A stretch of 64,000 nucleotides of DNA, from contig CM064732.1 of assembly GCA_032717465.1 (NCBI GenBank), positions 37,668,888 through 37,732,887 on the forward strand. The letters run 5' to 3'. The first letter of the stretch is position 1. Every line of letters starts with the position of its first letter. A program made the position numbers and the translations under genes. The notes under the pieces are model-generated. The model did not search any database and had not been told where the DNA came from. It saw only the letters and a list, made by a program, of their open reading frames with translations. This document shows positions 1 to 11,709 of the stretch, piece by piece. This DNA comes from Coenobita brevimanus (Eukaryota > Arthropoda > Malacostraca > Decapoda > Coenobitidae).

Positions 1-835
1 GATCAAGCCCTTCACCTTGTGCCGAAACTGGTCAACTCCATCCTCGTTAGCGTCCAAAGCTTCGCCATGAGCCTTACGGTTGGTAAGGCCATGCCGTAAC
101 TTAAATGCGAAGAGCCAACCCTCGGATGCCTTGAAGTCTAGGGCGTCGTGAAGCCTTGCGAACTTCTCAGCAGCAGCCTTCAGCTCCATACCACGTACCA
201 TCACAGCAGCAGCACATTGCTGTCGATACCAAATCAACGTGGAGCGGTCGACTTCAGCAAACTTGGGAGTAAACATCACCTTCCTCTCCACGTTGCGTTT
301 GCTTCTCGACGAGAAGTCAGCCGTGTACTGCATGAATTTGTCTCGGGATCTCTTAATATGAAACAAAGTAGATCGGGCGAGGTTGAACTCGCAGAGGATG
401 CATGAAGAAGACCACCCCGCATCTACTTTCTCCAATATCTCCTGCTTCTTCTCCAGAGTCAACACCACTCCTATTCTCAGGCGGCGGGGCCATCATCACA
501 CACACGAAGGAGAGGCACGAGAGCAGCAGGAGTGCCTGCAGCAGGTAAGGCACCACCACAAAAGCGAGCACATGGGCAGCCTTAATGACGAGCGTTCGCT
601 CGCGACGAGAGACAGGCGGAAAGTGGGGAGGATGCAGGGGTGCTCTAGTGGACGTCGGAGGAATGACGCGCCACAACAAAGCTGTCCCGCGCCCCGTGCG
701 CCAAGTTCAAATTACGGGCGGGGAAAAATCTTTTTTTTTTTTTTTTTTCCCCCAGACCATTTTGGGAATATTGGATCCCGGGACGATTATGTCTGGTTAG
801 TGGGGATGTTCGGATATTAGAGGGATTACTATATA
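1..835 (-). mobile_element. Tigger/pogo-like DNA transposon T1-a, 5' (N-terminal) part, cut by window edge
   Basis: This is the N-terminal end of a Tigger-type transposase gene read on the minus strand. It closely matches T1-b, T1-c and T1-d in this window. The right terminus (about 800-835) carries the T1 inverted repeat, GGATATTAGAGGGATTACTA, next to a (TA)n tract, as expected for a TA target site. The coding part runs from the helix-turn-helix toward the second DNA-binding domain. It is frameshifted soon after the MAPPPE start region near 480, so the first HTH is lost from the reading frame. A T-run lies in the 5' leader near 731-749. The catalytic domain would lie before position 1. Identity is firm because four copies align; activity is excluded by the frameshift. 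Confidence 0.88.
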
Positions 836-847
836 TATATATATGTA
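826..847. repeat. Short (TA)n tract between T1-a and T2-A
   Basis: A short TA run separates the terminus of T1-a from the first base of T2-A. It supplies the TA dinucleotides expected as target sites for both. Confidence 0.8.
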
Positions 848-2319
848 CAGTACCCTCGCGTCCAGCACGGTAATATTGTTATGCATGGGTCACGTGTTGG
901 ATCAAAAATGTGTTGGACTAACAATAGAGCTTATGGGGAAAAATGAATTATGTCAGCAACCCTCGGAAAAGTCACCCTAAATACCTACCATATACCTATA
1001 CATATATTGGTACTATTGTAATTATAATAGATGGTACTGTGCTATGAATGATAACTAACCTTTTAGGATAGTGTTGGTGGGCTTACTGGGAATGGAAGGT
1101 GGTATCCAAGGCTGTAGTTAGTCCTACTGGGTGCCCGGAGGATGGCTGCTGGCGTCACTAGCGGGTAATGGCTGTTGCTCCTCCTCAACGTCCCTCATAA
1201 ATCCTTCGAAATCAAACCTCCCTCATAAATCATTCGAAATCACACTCAGAATCGCTATCTTCGTCCACAGCCATGGAAGGTCCTGCTTCTGCCTGTCCTA
1301 GCCCTGTAATCCTTGGCAAAGTGCATGCTTCTCACACTGTTGCCAGAGCCCCGTCTCGTGACTGTGGAAATTGATCGCTGTCGCTGACTCGGTAGAGAAT
1401 AAGGAGAAGCAACTTTGTTTATTAACTGGTACGCATGCCGATGAGAAGGGTTTCAAAACGATTGATATTTATTCTAAAATATTAATATGTATTCAGTGTC
1501 AGGCTAAATGTTCAATGCTGTAGTACGATACATTCTGTGTCGAGTCGCCTGGGTTTTGGTCACACTGTTTTCCCCATCGTATGCTTGGTAGGAATCCATC
1601 CAGATGAATTCCAAATGCCCGTGGTATCGTCAGCAATTTTACCACGTTACCGTTCTGATTTACCATCGTATCCTCGGCAAACCTGGTATGAAGTGCCATG
1701 TGATAGCCTTTGGTTGCCAGGATCTTGTCTTAAGTTTTTTATTATGATCACGTTGGCTTCATTCATGTCGTAGGCCTTGGCAGTGTCAACTTTCCTCTCC
1801 CCTTTCTTCTTCCTCTCGATGCTTTCTAGCTTGGTGGCCTGAGGGAGGTGCCGACGCTTCTTGGGGTTCTCAGAAGGCTTCCTAGGCATCGTGAGCAGGG
1901 TAAAATGCAATAACAAGGGCAGAAAATGCAGCAAGAAAAAAGCACCTTCCAATGCAATTATGCGACTGAGTGGCTCTGTGGCGGGAGAAATGTAAACAAA
2001 ACATCATGTGACACCAGAAGCGTTTTTAATTGGGCAGCATCTCGATCACATCACAATAGCGGGCGGGGAAGGCTGCTTGATCAGAAGTTTTTCATTGGCT
2101 ATCATCATCATGGGAATGTCCAGTATGGCCGTGTTGGACCGGGGATGATCGTGCTAGAGTGAACTCTGCGGATTTGGCCCACTTCTCGGAGCTCTGTCCG
2201 TGTTATGCTAACACACTCGTGTTGCAGTAATTAAATCGTATTAAGTAATACTAATTAATTGCTCACCGTGCTGGACTCAAATCGTGCTGGACTAACGCGT
2301 GCTGGACGCGAGGGTACTG
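848..2319 (-). mobile_element. Tigger-like DNA element T2-A, partly deleted
   Basis: Terminal inverted repeats begin CAGTACCCTCGCGTCC on the left and end GGACGCGAGGGTACTG on the right, with TA on both sides. Two shorter relatives, T2-B and T2-C, have the same ends. This copy is about 1.47 kb against about 0.89 kb for the others. It keeps more of the transposase N-terminus (1647-1889) and a duplicated C-terminal DFEGFM segment (about 1195-1250), but lacks the DDE core. It is therefore a non-autonomous derivative that is less deleted than its sisters. Confidence 0.85.
1647..1889 (-). pseudogene. Tigger transposase N-terminal HTH remnant (T2-A)
   Basis: The reading frame starts at MPRKPSENPKK and continues through a segment typical of the first helix-turn-helix of Tigger/CENP-B-like transposases: basic residues, then TKLESIERKKKGER, then KVDTAKAYDMNEAN. 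After about 50 residues the resemblance fades, and the frame ends without a second DNA-binding domain or catalytic DDD residues. I chose the internal Met (MPRK) because T2-B and T2-C conserve it and the upstream stretch is hydrophobic low-complexity sequence. In T2-B and T2-C the same N-terminus is fused directly to the acidic tail; here it still runs on as in the parental gene. Confidence 0.7.
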
Positions 2320-2330
2320 TATATAGTACA

Positions 2331-2476
2331 ATATCATCATCATTATCATCATCAGCCATTACAAATCCACTGCTGAACAAAGGCCTCCCCCAACCTTCTC
2401 CATGAATTCCTTGACTGAGCCAATCTGTGCCATGTTTTCCCTGCAGATTTCTCTATCTCATCTCTCCACCTCCTGT
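2331..2476 (-). pseudogene. RTE-D LINE 3' end with (ATG)n tail, left of the LTR insertion
   Basis: On the minus strand this reads as the last codons of an RTE-type LINE: RWRDEIEKSAGKTWHRLAQS, then NSWRRLGEAFVQQWICNG and a stop, followed by a (GAT)n-like tail at 2331-2353. RTE elements commonly end in short tandem repeats rather than poly(A). The upstream part of the same reading frame lies 11.5 kb away at 13943-14232. The two halves join in frame once one copy of a short target duplication is removed. Confidence 0.85.
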
Positions 2477-3011
2477 TGTCAGTCATGTAATTGATTATAT
2501 AGTAGTCGTAGCCAAGCTGTAGTTAATAGTGAGTAGATATGTGAGGGGATAACCTCAGTTCACTTGTAGTCAGTGACAGGAGAAGATAAAGATGGATACT
2601 GGGGTTTGATTGCACAGTAGTTTATTTCTTCAGAGGGAATATCTCAAAATTTTATACTAAGTTTGTCTCACTAGAGCGTATTGAGGTGAGAGCGGTTTTA
2701 TGCTTGTTTCTCGCTAGAGCCCCCTTCTCGCTCTCTCCTCTCCAGTCTCCTAATTCCTTCTGTCTTCTCCTCTTTCCTTCTGTATATAAGAACTTCCATC
2801 ACATGGGCCACACTGTCCTCAGATGTTCTAGAAGCCTGTGTGTGTGTGTGTGTGTGTGTGTGGTAACTTTCCGGCCAAGCATCACGAGGTGTTGAATATG
2901 GCATTCCTCAGAGGGAATGTGCAAAATATATTTCCTGTAGGCCCTAGCCATGACATTGATTTAACCTCTAGAGTACCTATGTATGTTTTATGATATTGAA
3001 GAGTCCTGACA
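2477..3011. repeat. Left LTR
   Basis: This is the uninterrupted 535-bp LTR copy, starting TGTCAG and ending CTGACA. It contains a TATA-like TATATAAG at 2783-2790 and a (TG)n run near 2838-2863. Where the right LTR has a MITE, this copy has the uninterrupted sequence TTAATAGTGAG and so serves as the empty-site reference. Confidence 0.82.
2783..2790 (+). promoter_or_regulatory. TATA-like box in left LTR
   Basis: TATATAAG is conserved at the same place in both LTRs (also 13722-13729), preceded by a CT-rich stretch. It fits a U3 promoter if transcription runs on the plus strand. No experimental start site can be seen. Confidence 0.45.
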
Positions 3012-3855
3012 TCACTCGGTCACGCCCTGCTGGCGAACTCACGACAGCGTAGTAATTCATACTAGTCTGGTAATACATAGTATTCATTAAAATATTGTAG
3101 AGGTGTAATATTTTGATAATATTGTACGGACATAATAATATTGTAGAATCTTAACATATTGTAGTAATACATTGTATGTATAACTGAGTAAATACATTGT
3201 AGTAAAATTTAATATAGAATATTGTATGAGACACTGTAGTGATATAGTAGCACAAATGTGCATGTACAACAGACACACACACATAATTGTGCAATGGTAA
3301 TACTGGTAGGTCATTTCATTACATATGGAGTTATGCTTATATTAATGCCTAATATTACACTTAACTTGTATGATGATTCTGGTAATACAGAATTTTAGGA
3401 ACATATAGTTACATTGTATGAATGTAATTGTTACATAATTGTATTATTTGATTGAGGTAATATTTTAATTGTTACGTAATTGTATTTCAAATTAATATTG
3501 TAATTGTTATGTAATTGTATTGTTACATAATGTATAATAATTGTATTGTATTGTAATTGTTACATATCATTTGTAGTTACATAATTGTAGCAACTGTAAG
3601 ATAATTGCAGTAATGCAGTCGTTTGTCGGTACATAATTGTAGTAAAATAATTGCAGTAATGCTATCATTTGTAGTTCCATAATTATAGCCATTGCAGTAA
3701 TATTGTAACTGAAGTAATATTGTAGGTATTTGTAGTAACTGTAGTAATATTGTACAGTTACACTGTATGAAACATTGTAAAGTGGGACTTAAGTGTGTGC
3801 TCGTGTATATAATTACATAATAATAACACAGTAACACAAATCTCACCCTCTACTG
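3012..3855. other. AT-rich interior of the LTR insertion
   Basis: No gene was recognised. The stretch is built of degenerate ATTGTAGTAAT, GTTACATAATTG and similar short motifs, giving minisatellite-like texture between about 3080 and 3780. Short open frames here are compositional. Confidence 0.5.
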
Positions 3856-3913
3856 ATATATCCCCATTTTGTTTTCCCGGTTACCATCTCCTCACAAACT
3901 TCCGTAACAAGGG

Positions 3914-4702
3914 CGGCACCTGTTGTTATATCAAATCCCAGTATGCAGTTGACACTGTTTTAAACTTCACTTCATCCAGTTTTGATTACTCATTATATAA
4001 ACTAAATTGTGAAAATATTACCAAATATATTTGTGTAGTTTATCGCTCCCCCAATTCTTCTTCGGAACCCAGTGTATTTGATCCATATCCACACAGTTGA
4101 GTAACCTTAACCTTGCCCTTAGCACCGAAATTACCATTTTGGGTGATTTTAACATACATAATGTTGAATGGTTATTGCATTCTGCCAGGACTAGAGTGGG
4201 AGCTGTTTGTGGAATCGTTTAATCTCACCCAGCTGGTAAAGCAGCCAACCAGAATACCTGATAATCCTGACCATAATGCCCATCTCTTGGATTTATTCTT
4301 GACAAATAATCCAGATCAATACCGGATAGAGGTACTATCACCACTTGGATCCTTTGACCACAAACTCATCAAAGCCTCATTAGTCAACCACCCCACACAT
4401 CCCCGTTCTGAACCTGTCAGGGTGACCCAATGGCACTTTGATAGGGCAAACTGGGATGGATTTAGAAATTATCTTGCTGACATTCCATGGCAGTCTTTCT
4501 TCTCTAGTGATCCCAGTTCCACCCAGTCCCACATTTGCAACTAAATACTAGCTGGTATGGATTTATTCATACCAAGTCAACAGTTCACTAAAAGATCGAA
4601 CTCTCCAAAATGGTTTGATGGCAACTGTGCCAGAGAAACAGGCCAGAAGTCATTAGCATATAACTCTTACTTAAAATCAAAAACATGTGAATCACTCTTT
4701 CA
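3914..4702 (+). pseudogene. J1 endonuclease domain remnants
   Basis: Fragments of an APE-type endonuclease appear in order. First is a GGTCCYI segment near 3914. Next comes ITKYICVVYRSPNSS, then a WVILTYI-like strand. After that is the stretch leading to LLDLFLTNNPD, and LGSFDHKLI is the SDH-type motif. Stops and frameshifts near 4097, 4542 and 4557 break the frame. The DNA-nicking activity this domain would provide is lost. Confidence 0.75.
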
Positions 4703-4708
4703 ATTTAA

Positions 4709-4822
4709 TCCATCCATCCATCCATCATCCAATCCCACATTGCCCCATGAGGGAGCGTAGGAGCCTAGGGCTAAGCAGTTGGTCCTGACATTTAACATGA
4801 GAGTGACCGGCCTCACTCATGC
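4709..4822 (-). mobile_element. SINE 3'-tail fragment (tail-B type) inside J1
   Basis: A (CCATCCAT)n run followed by about 90 bp matches the 3' part of the SINE at 40346-40868 and the fragment at 63860-64000, in reverse orientation. It interrupts the J1 frame between the endonuclease linker and the RNHAKAVLNLAKS segment. No target duplication was identified. Confidence 0.78.
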
Positions 4823-6680
4823 CAGAAATCATGCAAAAGCTGTATTAAATCTAGCTAAATCAAACTTTCTTGAAAAGCAAGCATCAAAACTACTTAACAA
4901 CCCTAATGACAATAGAATATTCTGGTCAACTCTTAATTCTTTCAATTATAACTTTAACAAGTCATCTTCCATTCCCCCACTAAAATCTTCTGATGGCAAC
5001 ATTACAAATGACCCACGTGGGAAAGCAGATATTTTTGCCAGTACATTTGCCAGAAACTCTACCATAGACGATATCAGCCAGAAAGTCCCAGTACTGAAAA
5101 TTGACTCTCCCGAAATTGCCCCATTTAAAATACAGACAAGATACGTAAAATCCATCCTAGACAATTTACCTGCCAACAAAGCTGCAGGCCCAGATGAAAT
5201 TCCGCCAATTGTTTTGAACAAGTGTTCCCCTGAACTTGCCTTTGTTCTAGCTAAATTATTCAGACTATGCATACGTACTTCTTTATTCCCAAATTCATGG
5301 AAAGAAGCCAACATCCACCCAATTCCGAAGAAAGGAAGTTCCTCTGACCTCTCTGATTACAGACCAATAGCTGTCACATCTTCTCTTGGTCAAGTATTTG
5401 AAACTTTAATTAATAAGCACATTATTAAACATCTTGAATCCTTCAACTTATTTAGTGATAGACAATATGGTTTTTGCCACGAAAGATCCACCATTGACAT
5501 ACTCAATCTCCTAACTCATACCATCCATCAATCAATTGATCTGCATGGAGAAACTCATGCAGTAGCTCTTGATATTTCTTAAGCTTTTGACGGAGTATGG
5601 CACCGTTCCCTGCTGTCCAAACTCCCTTGCTATGGACTAACGTCTTTTGTTCCTTTGATTTCTTCAAATCTTAGTGACAGGAAAATAAGAGTAAAAGTAG
5701 ATGATGTATATTCTAATTTCCACTCAATTAACGCCGGTGTGCCACAGGGATCAGTTCTGGTGCCAACCCTATTCCTGGTTCATATTAATGATCTCTTATC
5801 TGTTACCCACAATCCCATCCATTTATACGCAGATGACTCAACACTACATAGTTCATTCACATTCAGACACCCATTTACAAAGTCTAATATCTCTGCCTCT
5901 CAACTCAGTACAGCCATCTCCATAAATCAAGACCTATCTTCGATCAGTGAATGGGGACAAAACAACATTGTCTCTTTTAATGCTAGTAAAACTAAATACA
6001 GGTATATACAATTTACTAATAGACAGATATTGCCAGATTCATATATTACTTTCAGTGCCACTAATATTCCCGTCTCAAAAAGTATTGAAATTCTTGGCGT
6101 CTCACTTAACAATGCCCTCAGCTGGACTTTTCATATTATATCACTTGCTAAAACCACCTCAAAGAAACTTGGATTATTGTACAGAGTCCGTAACTTCTTC
6201 ACTGACGAGCAGTTGGCTATAATTTATAAGAGTCATGTGCGCTGTCAGCTTGAATATTGCTCACCCTCGTGGAATGGTTGTGGTGAGGTTGAATTAAAAC
6301 AACTAAATAAAATTCAGAACAAAGCTGTTAGAATTATTAACAACCCTGCCATTACAAATAAACTACCTCCCCTGCAAGTAAGGAATGTTGCCTCCCTTGC
6401 GTTATTGTACAGATATTTTTTTGGCAAATGCTCAGACGAAGTTGCGTCCATGGTGCCACCTCTTCATGCCGTCCCTCGTGCTACTTGGGCATCTGGTAGC
6501 GCTCGTGACTGTAATGTCACCCAGCCATATTGCAGAACTTCTGGCTATCAGAATTCTTTCATTCCCCAAACTGCATCTCTCTGGAACTTGCTTCCCCAGA
6601 GTTGTTTCCCTCCAAATTTCAACCCACACCTGTTCAAGTCTGACTGTTACAGATATTTTATGAACAGAGGACACCAGTAA
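4779..6680 (+). pseudogene. J1 reverse transcriptase, one internal stop
   Basis: This is a reverse transcriptase that would copy LINE RNA at a nicked target. In order: the AAGPDEIPPIVLNKC fingers motif, IHPIPKKGSSSDLSDYRPIA, motif A as VALDIS-stop-AFDGVWH, motif B as [19 protein letters not shown], and the catalytic LYADDSTLH near 5826. The conserved C-terminal tail ends near LFKSDCYRYFMNRGHQ. The frame is continuous from 4779 to 6680 except for one TAA at 5580-5582, where a lysine is expected between DIS and AFD. The first residues up to about 4822 come from the SINE fragment. It is otherwise unusually open for a dead copy. Confidence 0.85.
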
Positions 6681-6775
6681 TCTGATGTATGGATTATTTT
6701 TGTTTTTTATTCATTTGTATTTCCTTCCTCCGTTCTGTTATTTAAAAAAAAAAAGAAAAAAAAAAAAAGATACAG

Positions 6776-7413
6776 CAGTGAATTGTATTATGAATTAGTC
6801 ATCTATAACACTTGCTGTAGTCATATCACACAGTTTGTATTATAAGTTCCCTTATCGTTTCCTACCGAAAAAAAAATAAAGTAACTAGCTAATCCAGTCA
6901 TGCAGCAGTCGATGATGTGCATACAACTGGCTCTTGGAGAACAATAATTTTTCTCATTGTTTTACTTGTAGAAGGAGTTTATGATGTATTGTAGCACTTT
7001 GTAGCATCAGTTGCATTTAATTTTGTTTGTTTGTTATGCGATCATAATTTATTTTTTTGTATGTATTGATTTTCTTTAATTTTAATCGTTTGTGTTCGGA
7101 TTTTCTGTGGTGTCTGTGGTTGCATAATTGCTGGCTAATCCTTGGGACCCTTTTTAAAGCTTAGTTATGTTACACAGTTTATTGAGATTTTTTGTAACCC
7201 CATATTTTGTTATTCTATATAATAATATATACTTATATTATGAACAACATTAACTATATACACTCACTTATTGTTTGTTTGTACCTCTGGTAGACAATTT
7301 ATGTGTCAGCACTGTGTGGAAATCTTTGTCATCACAATTGTGTGAAAGAGGATGTTCATTCTTGCTAACTTCACTAGTGTTGGCCTTTGTCTGGTTCCAC
7401 AAGGCAACTTTAA
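6776..7413. other. AT-rich interior of the LTR insertion
   Basis: No gene or repeat was recognised between the J1 tail and the TTAA that starts P1. It is presumably native LTR-element interior. Confidence 0.4.
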
Positions 7414-7650
7414 TTAACCCCTTAAGTACTAATCTCATCGATCGAGCGTTTTGCACAATTTCTAAAAGGACGAGCAACGCCGATCGTGCAACATCCACAA
7501 AAAACTGGCATCAGCTGGCTTCACCCCAGCTGTGACTTAGATGGCTTCTAACCAGTCAGAACTAAGTGTTGGACACACCGGAGCGGTGACCCAGGCCTGT
7601 ACCCAGGTGGTCATGGGTGTACCCCCAACCTCCCTCTCACCACGTCCCTC

Positions 7651-10612
7651 TTTTTTTTTTTTTACAAACTACAAGAGAGAGCCAAATTCAAGATCCGATC
7701 ATTTTGAGATGCCTGGACGCACTGCGTTTGAAAGACTGGAGATCATAGGAAGCAGGAAATACAGACAGAGGGAGACCGCTCCAACGTTGACCTGTTGAAT
7801 ATATGAAGGACTGGGAATAACTAACTTTTGCATTAGAGAGATGGACAGAAAAGGGATGAGAGTTTGCTGCTAGACGGGTGCTACGTGCCCGTCGTAGAGG
7901 TGGAGGAATGCATGCAGACAGTTCAGAGGAACAGTGACCATTGAAGTAGCGATAGAAAAGAGATAAAGATGCAGCAGTGCAGTGAAGAGACAGAGGTTGA
8001 ATGGAGTCAGTAAGAGGAGGAGAGTTAATGAGACAAAAAGCTTTTTACTTCACCCTATTGAGAAGAGCTGTATGTGGGAAACCTCCCCACACATGAGAGT
8101 TGTACTCCACACAGGGACGGATAAAACCCGTGTATAGAGTCAACAGTTGAGCAGGGGTAAAGAAGGAATGGAGTCGGCTTAGCACGCCTAATCTCTTGGA
8201 AGCAGATTTTACAAGAGGTGTAATATGATCTTTCCAATATAAGTCCCGAGAAAATGAAACCCCAAGCATGTTCAAGGATGATGCAGGATTAAGCTGAATA
8301 TTATTAAACATTAGTGGGTATACCTGTGGAAGATTTTGTCGGGTTGATAGGTGTAAAAACTGAGTCTTTGATGCATTAAAAACAACCAAATTATTTTTAC
8401 CCCAGTCAGAGATACGAGCCAAGTCAGATATTAGGTGTGCCATAGCCTCATCCCTTGTTTGTTGAAGTAACTGCTGAGATGGGCGTTGCAGGAACCGAAT
8501 GGAAAGGTGAAGGGTGGAGTCATCAGCGTATGAGTGTATAGGGTTAGATGTACAGCTTAGAAGGTCATTAATGAATAAAAGGAAGAGAGTTGGTGATAGG
8601 ACAGAGCCCTGAGGAACACCACTGTTGATAGATCTAGGAGAAGAACGATGGCCGTCTACAACAGTGGCTATAGAATGACCAGAAAGGAAGCTAGTGATGA
8701 AGGCACAGATAGAAGGATAGAAACCGTAGGAGGGCAGTTTGGAAATTAAAGATTTATGCCAGACTCGATCAAAAGCCTTTGAGATGTCAAGTGCAATGGC
8801 AAAATTTTTGCCAAAGTCCCGAAAGGAGGAGGACCAAGAGTTTGAAAGGTAGGTGAGATGATCGCCAGTGAAGCGTCCCTGACGGAACCCATACTGATGA
8901 TCAGAAAGGAGGTTGTGATAGGACAGATGCTTTTAAATTTTTCTTTTAAGAATTGACTCGAAAACTTGTGAGATACAAGATGTTAAAGCAATTGGACGAT
9001 AGAGGGTTGGGAATGATCACCCTTCTTTGGGACTAGCTGAATGAGAGCAAACTTCCAGCAAGAAGGAAAGGTACAAGTTGATAGACAAGGACGAAAGAGT
9101 TTGCCTAGGCAGGGTGTAAGCAGAGAAGCACAGTTTTTGAGGAAAAACAGGAGGGACTCCATCAGGCCCATATTCCTTATTAGTATTGAGGCCTGTGATG
9201 GCAGAAAATACATCAGCTGAAGAAATGTCAGCCATGAGGAAGTCAGAGGGGGGGAGTGATGGAGGAACAGCACCGGAATCGTCTAAGGTGGAATTGGAGG
9301 AGAAAGTCTGAGCGAAGAGATCTGTTTTATCAGTAGAAGAAATAGCTACAGAGCCATCAGAGTAGAAAAGAGGAGGGAAGGATGATGAGGTAAAGTTGCT
9401 AGAAAGGTTTTTGGCAAGATGCCAGAAGGAGCAGGAAGAATTCAAGTTGGAGAGTTGAGAGCATTTAGTATGGATGAAATTATTTTTAGCAGAGCGAAGA
9501 ACAGACTTAGCACAATTCCTGGCAGAAACTTATGAAAGATGTGATTCAGGGGTGGGTTGGCTCTGGTACCTTGTATAGTCCCTCTCCTTGTTGCGGACAG
9601 CATTAGAACAAGCGTGATTAAACCAAGGCTTTCTTGCATTAATCAGAGGATATGAGAAAGGAATGTATGCTTCCATGCCCAAGAGAATAACCTCGATAAT
9701 GCACAAGGCACACTCAGATGGCTCCCAGCCATGGAAGCAATAATCATTCCATGGAAATTCAAAGAAGTACTGCCTGAGGGCATTCCAATCCGCAGCTCCA
9801 AAGTGACACAGACGACGTTTCTTTGGAGGGTCCACAGGCCGTACCAGAGCGATGGGACAGGTTAAGGTGATAAGGTTGTGATCAGAGGAGCCCAACAGAG
9901 AGAATAGATAACAGTGTAAGCAGAAGGATTAGTTGTAAGGAAGAGGTCATGTATGTTGGAGCTCTCTCCAAGGTGGTCAGGGGTACAGGTAGGGTGCTGT
10001 ATGAGCTGCTGTAGGTCATTAAGGATAGAAAAGGTGTAGGCTTGTTCGCCAGGTGGATCACCAAAGGTGGTGGTGAACATTGAAAGCTCCTAGAATGGAG
10101 ATTTCATAGAAAGGAGAAATGGATAGAATGTTCCGTCGTAGAAGTAAGATAGTCAAAATAATTTTGATAGTCAGTAGAATTGGGAGATAAACAGCGTAGA
10201 TATATTTAGTCAGAGAATGACAGGAAAGCCGAAGCCAGAGTGTAGAGAATTAAGAAGAATCGAGTTCTGGAACAAGAGAGCAAGATAAGTCATTGTGTAT
10301 GTATACACAACAGCCACCTATGGCATTGAAATGAGTATAGAGAAAGTAGGAGGATACAGAAAAGGGTTTGTTGTCAGTTGCCTCAGATAGCTGAGTCTCA
10401 GTTAGGAAAAGAAGGTGAGGTTTAGAGGAGGAGAGGTGGTGCTCATCAGAGCAAAAGTTGGAGGAAAGGACACAAATGTTGCAGAAATGAAGAAGATGTA
10501 AGTCAGACAGTGATTCCAGGCAGCTCGAGTTGTCACCGGGAGAGGGGCGGAAGATGGGGGCATTTATGGTCCCCCTCCCTGGGGGCTCCGAGGCATTGTA
10601 TTTTGCCGTCAT
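7651..10612 (-). mobile_element. LINE J2 copy 1, degraded
   Basis: This is the same family as the LINE at 41846-45165, on the minus strand, with a poly(T) run at 7651-7663 marking its poly(A) tail. Endonuclease and reverse transcriptase pieces are recognisable throughout, but many frameshifts are present. It starts near 10612 with a MTAKYNASEPPGRGTINAP leader and lies inside P1. Confidence 0.88.
8045..10612 (-). pseudogene. J2 endonuclease-reverse transcriptase, multiply frameshifted
   Basis: In coding order: an ORF start with [20 protein letters not shown] (the Glu motif of the APE endonuclease) at 10250-10612. Then come endonuclease strands with [13 protein letters not shown] (9530-9895) and a linker with AISSTDKTDLFAQTF (9017-9445). 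Next is the [20 protein letters not shown] segment (8983-9273). The C-terminal RT part carries [15 protein letters not shown] and SWKDHI-type sequence (8045-8443). The catalytic YADD region falls in a stretch near 8530 that is not open as one frame. Compared with copy 2 at 42006-44798 this copy is older and far more broken. Confidence 0.83.
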
Positions 10613-11040
10613 GAATACTTGTTACTACCGTACCTCCCACCGTTCTTCACACCACCACCACCCTACTCATGCACCCCCCCCTCCCATGTGGATTCCCCCC
10701 ATGACCCCCCCAGTCATCTGGAGGGAGGGTATTTCCCCCCTACTCTCCCTCCATGTCCCTGTACTCCACTGGGGCTGTTCGTTTGTGTCTTGTGGTGGTC
10801 TCCTCCCATCTTTCCATCCCCATACACCCCCTTCTAGCCTTACCACCTCCCACCACCACCCCCCACATCCACCCCCTATCACGCAGTATCTTTACCTCCC
10901 CGGCCTCGAATATTTTGCGCATTTTTATGCTTTATGTCACGTGTTTTTGAATCGTTACCTGTAATTTATTCGTGTCTTTGCATACAGATATGCACACCAC
11001 AATTATTTTAGCTGTCTTGATTCAAAATCCACTCGAAAAA
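10613..11040. other. C-rich right half of P1
   Basis: Polypyrimidine, CCCC-rich sequence continues P1 after the J2 insertion. The proline- and histidine-rich open frames here are compositional. No gene is supported. Confidence 0.5.
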
Positions 11041-11044
11041 GAAA

Positions 11045-11340
11045 TTTTACTTTCCCTAGCTAGATTTGATAGCTCACAGGGGAGGGGAGGGAGGGGACTG
11101 GAAGTATGGGGAAGGGAGAGGAGGGGAGGATAATATTTGCTATTTATCATATTTTTATTGGGGGTTCATGACCATTTTCCCTAGCTAGATTTGACAGCTC
11201 GGGGGGAGGGGAGGGGGGAGGGGAGGTTAGGTAAGGGGAGAGGAGGGGAGGGAGGGGATTGGAGGTATGGGGAGAGGAGAAGAGGGGAGGATAATTTTTA
11301 CTACAGTATTTATCATATTTATTGGGAGGGGTTTGTCACC
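11045..11340. repeat. Two-unit G-rich tandem duplication
   Basis: A unit of about 120-165 bp occurs twice. It begins TTTCCCTAGCTAGATTTGA, runs through GGGGAGGGGAGGG-type purine tracts, and ends with a TATTTATCATATTT stretch. The G-tracts on the plus strand could form quadruplexes. Confidence 0.75.
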
Positions 11341-11709
11341 ATTTTATTTTTTTTAAGCACATTACAATGGTTTATAACATCTGTACACACCAAAAAAAAA
11401 TTGATTTTGGTGATTTTTGTACATATGTTTGTGAAGAAAAAAGGTGCAAGTACCGTACTTTCTTGCTCGCCGGGGCCATGACGGGTAACTATTATCTACT
11501 TTGACGGGCCATAGCTCGGTAACTATTGGGTCCAGGAGGGTGGAGTTTGCGTTTTCAGGTGTGTAAATTCAGGCTCTATAAATCAGGCATAAAACTTTCA
11601 ACCTTTGAGAAGGTAAAAAAAATAGGCCTGTTTTTGTGTCCTGCGGGGTAGCCGAGGCTGGAGAATTGTGTACCCTAGGTACAGTTCTTATAATCACTCA
11701 CTGGGTTAA

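Larger units (their letters stand above)
3856..6775 (+). mobile_element. CR1/Jockey-superfamily LINE J1, 5'-truncated
   Basis: This is a non-LTR retrotransposon with an endonuclease region followed by reverse transcriptase, ending in A-rich sequence at about 6743-6769. It is clearly diverged from the J2 LINEs elsewhere in the window, so it is a separate family. It lies inside the LTR insertion. A SINE fragment interrupts it at 4709-4822. The exact clade within the CR1/Jockey/I group cannot be settled by eye. Confidence 0.87.
7418..11705. mobile_element. piggyBac-like TTAA element P1, split by LINE J2
   Basis: TTAA lies on both sides (7414-7417 and 11706-11709) and both ends begin with CCC pointing inward (CCCCTTAAG; the right end reads CTGGG). 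Blocks at 7430-7640 and 11500-11700 resemble the start and end of P2 (15076-15826). Shared motifs include AGAACTAAGT near the left and a CATAGCTCGGTAACTA-type block near the right. About 3 kb in the middle is the nested J2 LINE. No transposase was recognised, so this is a non-autonomous element. The inverted repeats are short, which limits confidence. Confidence 0.6.

Noticed and set aside
10530..10964. Proline- and histidine-rich ORF of 144 codons
   Set aside because: It spans the J2/P1 junction and consists of C-rich low-complexity sequence.
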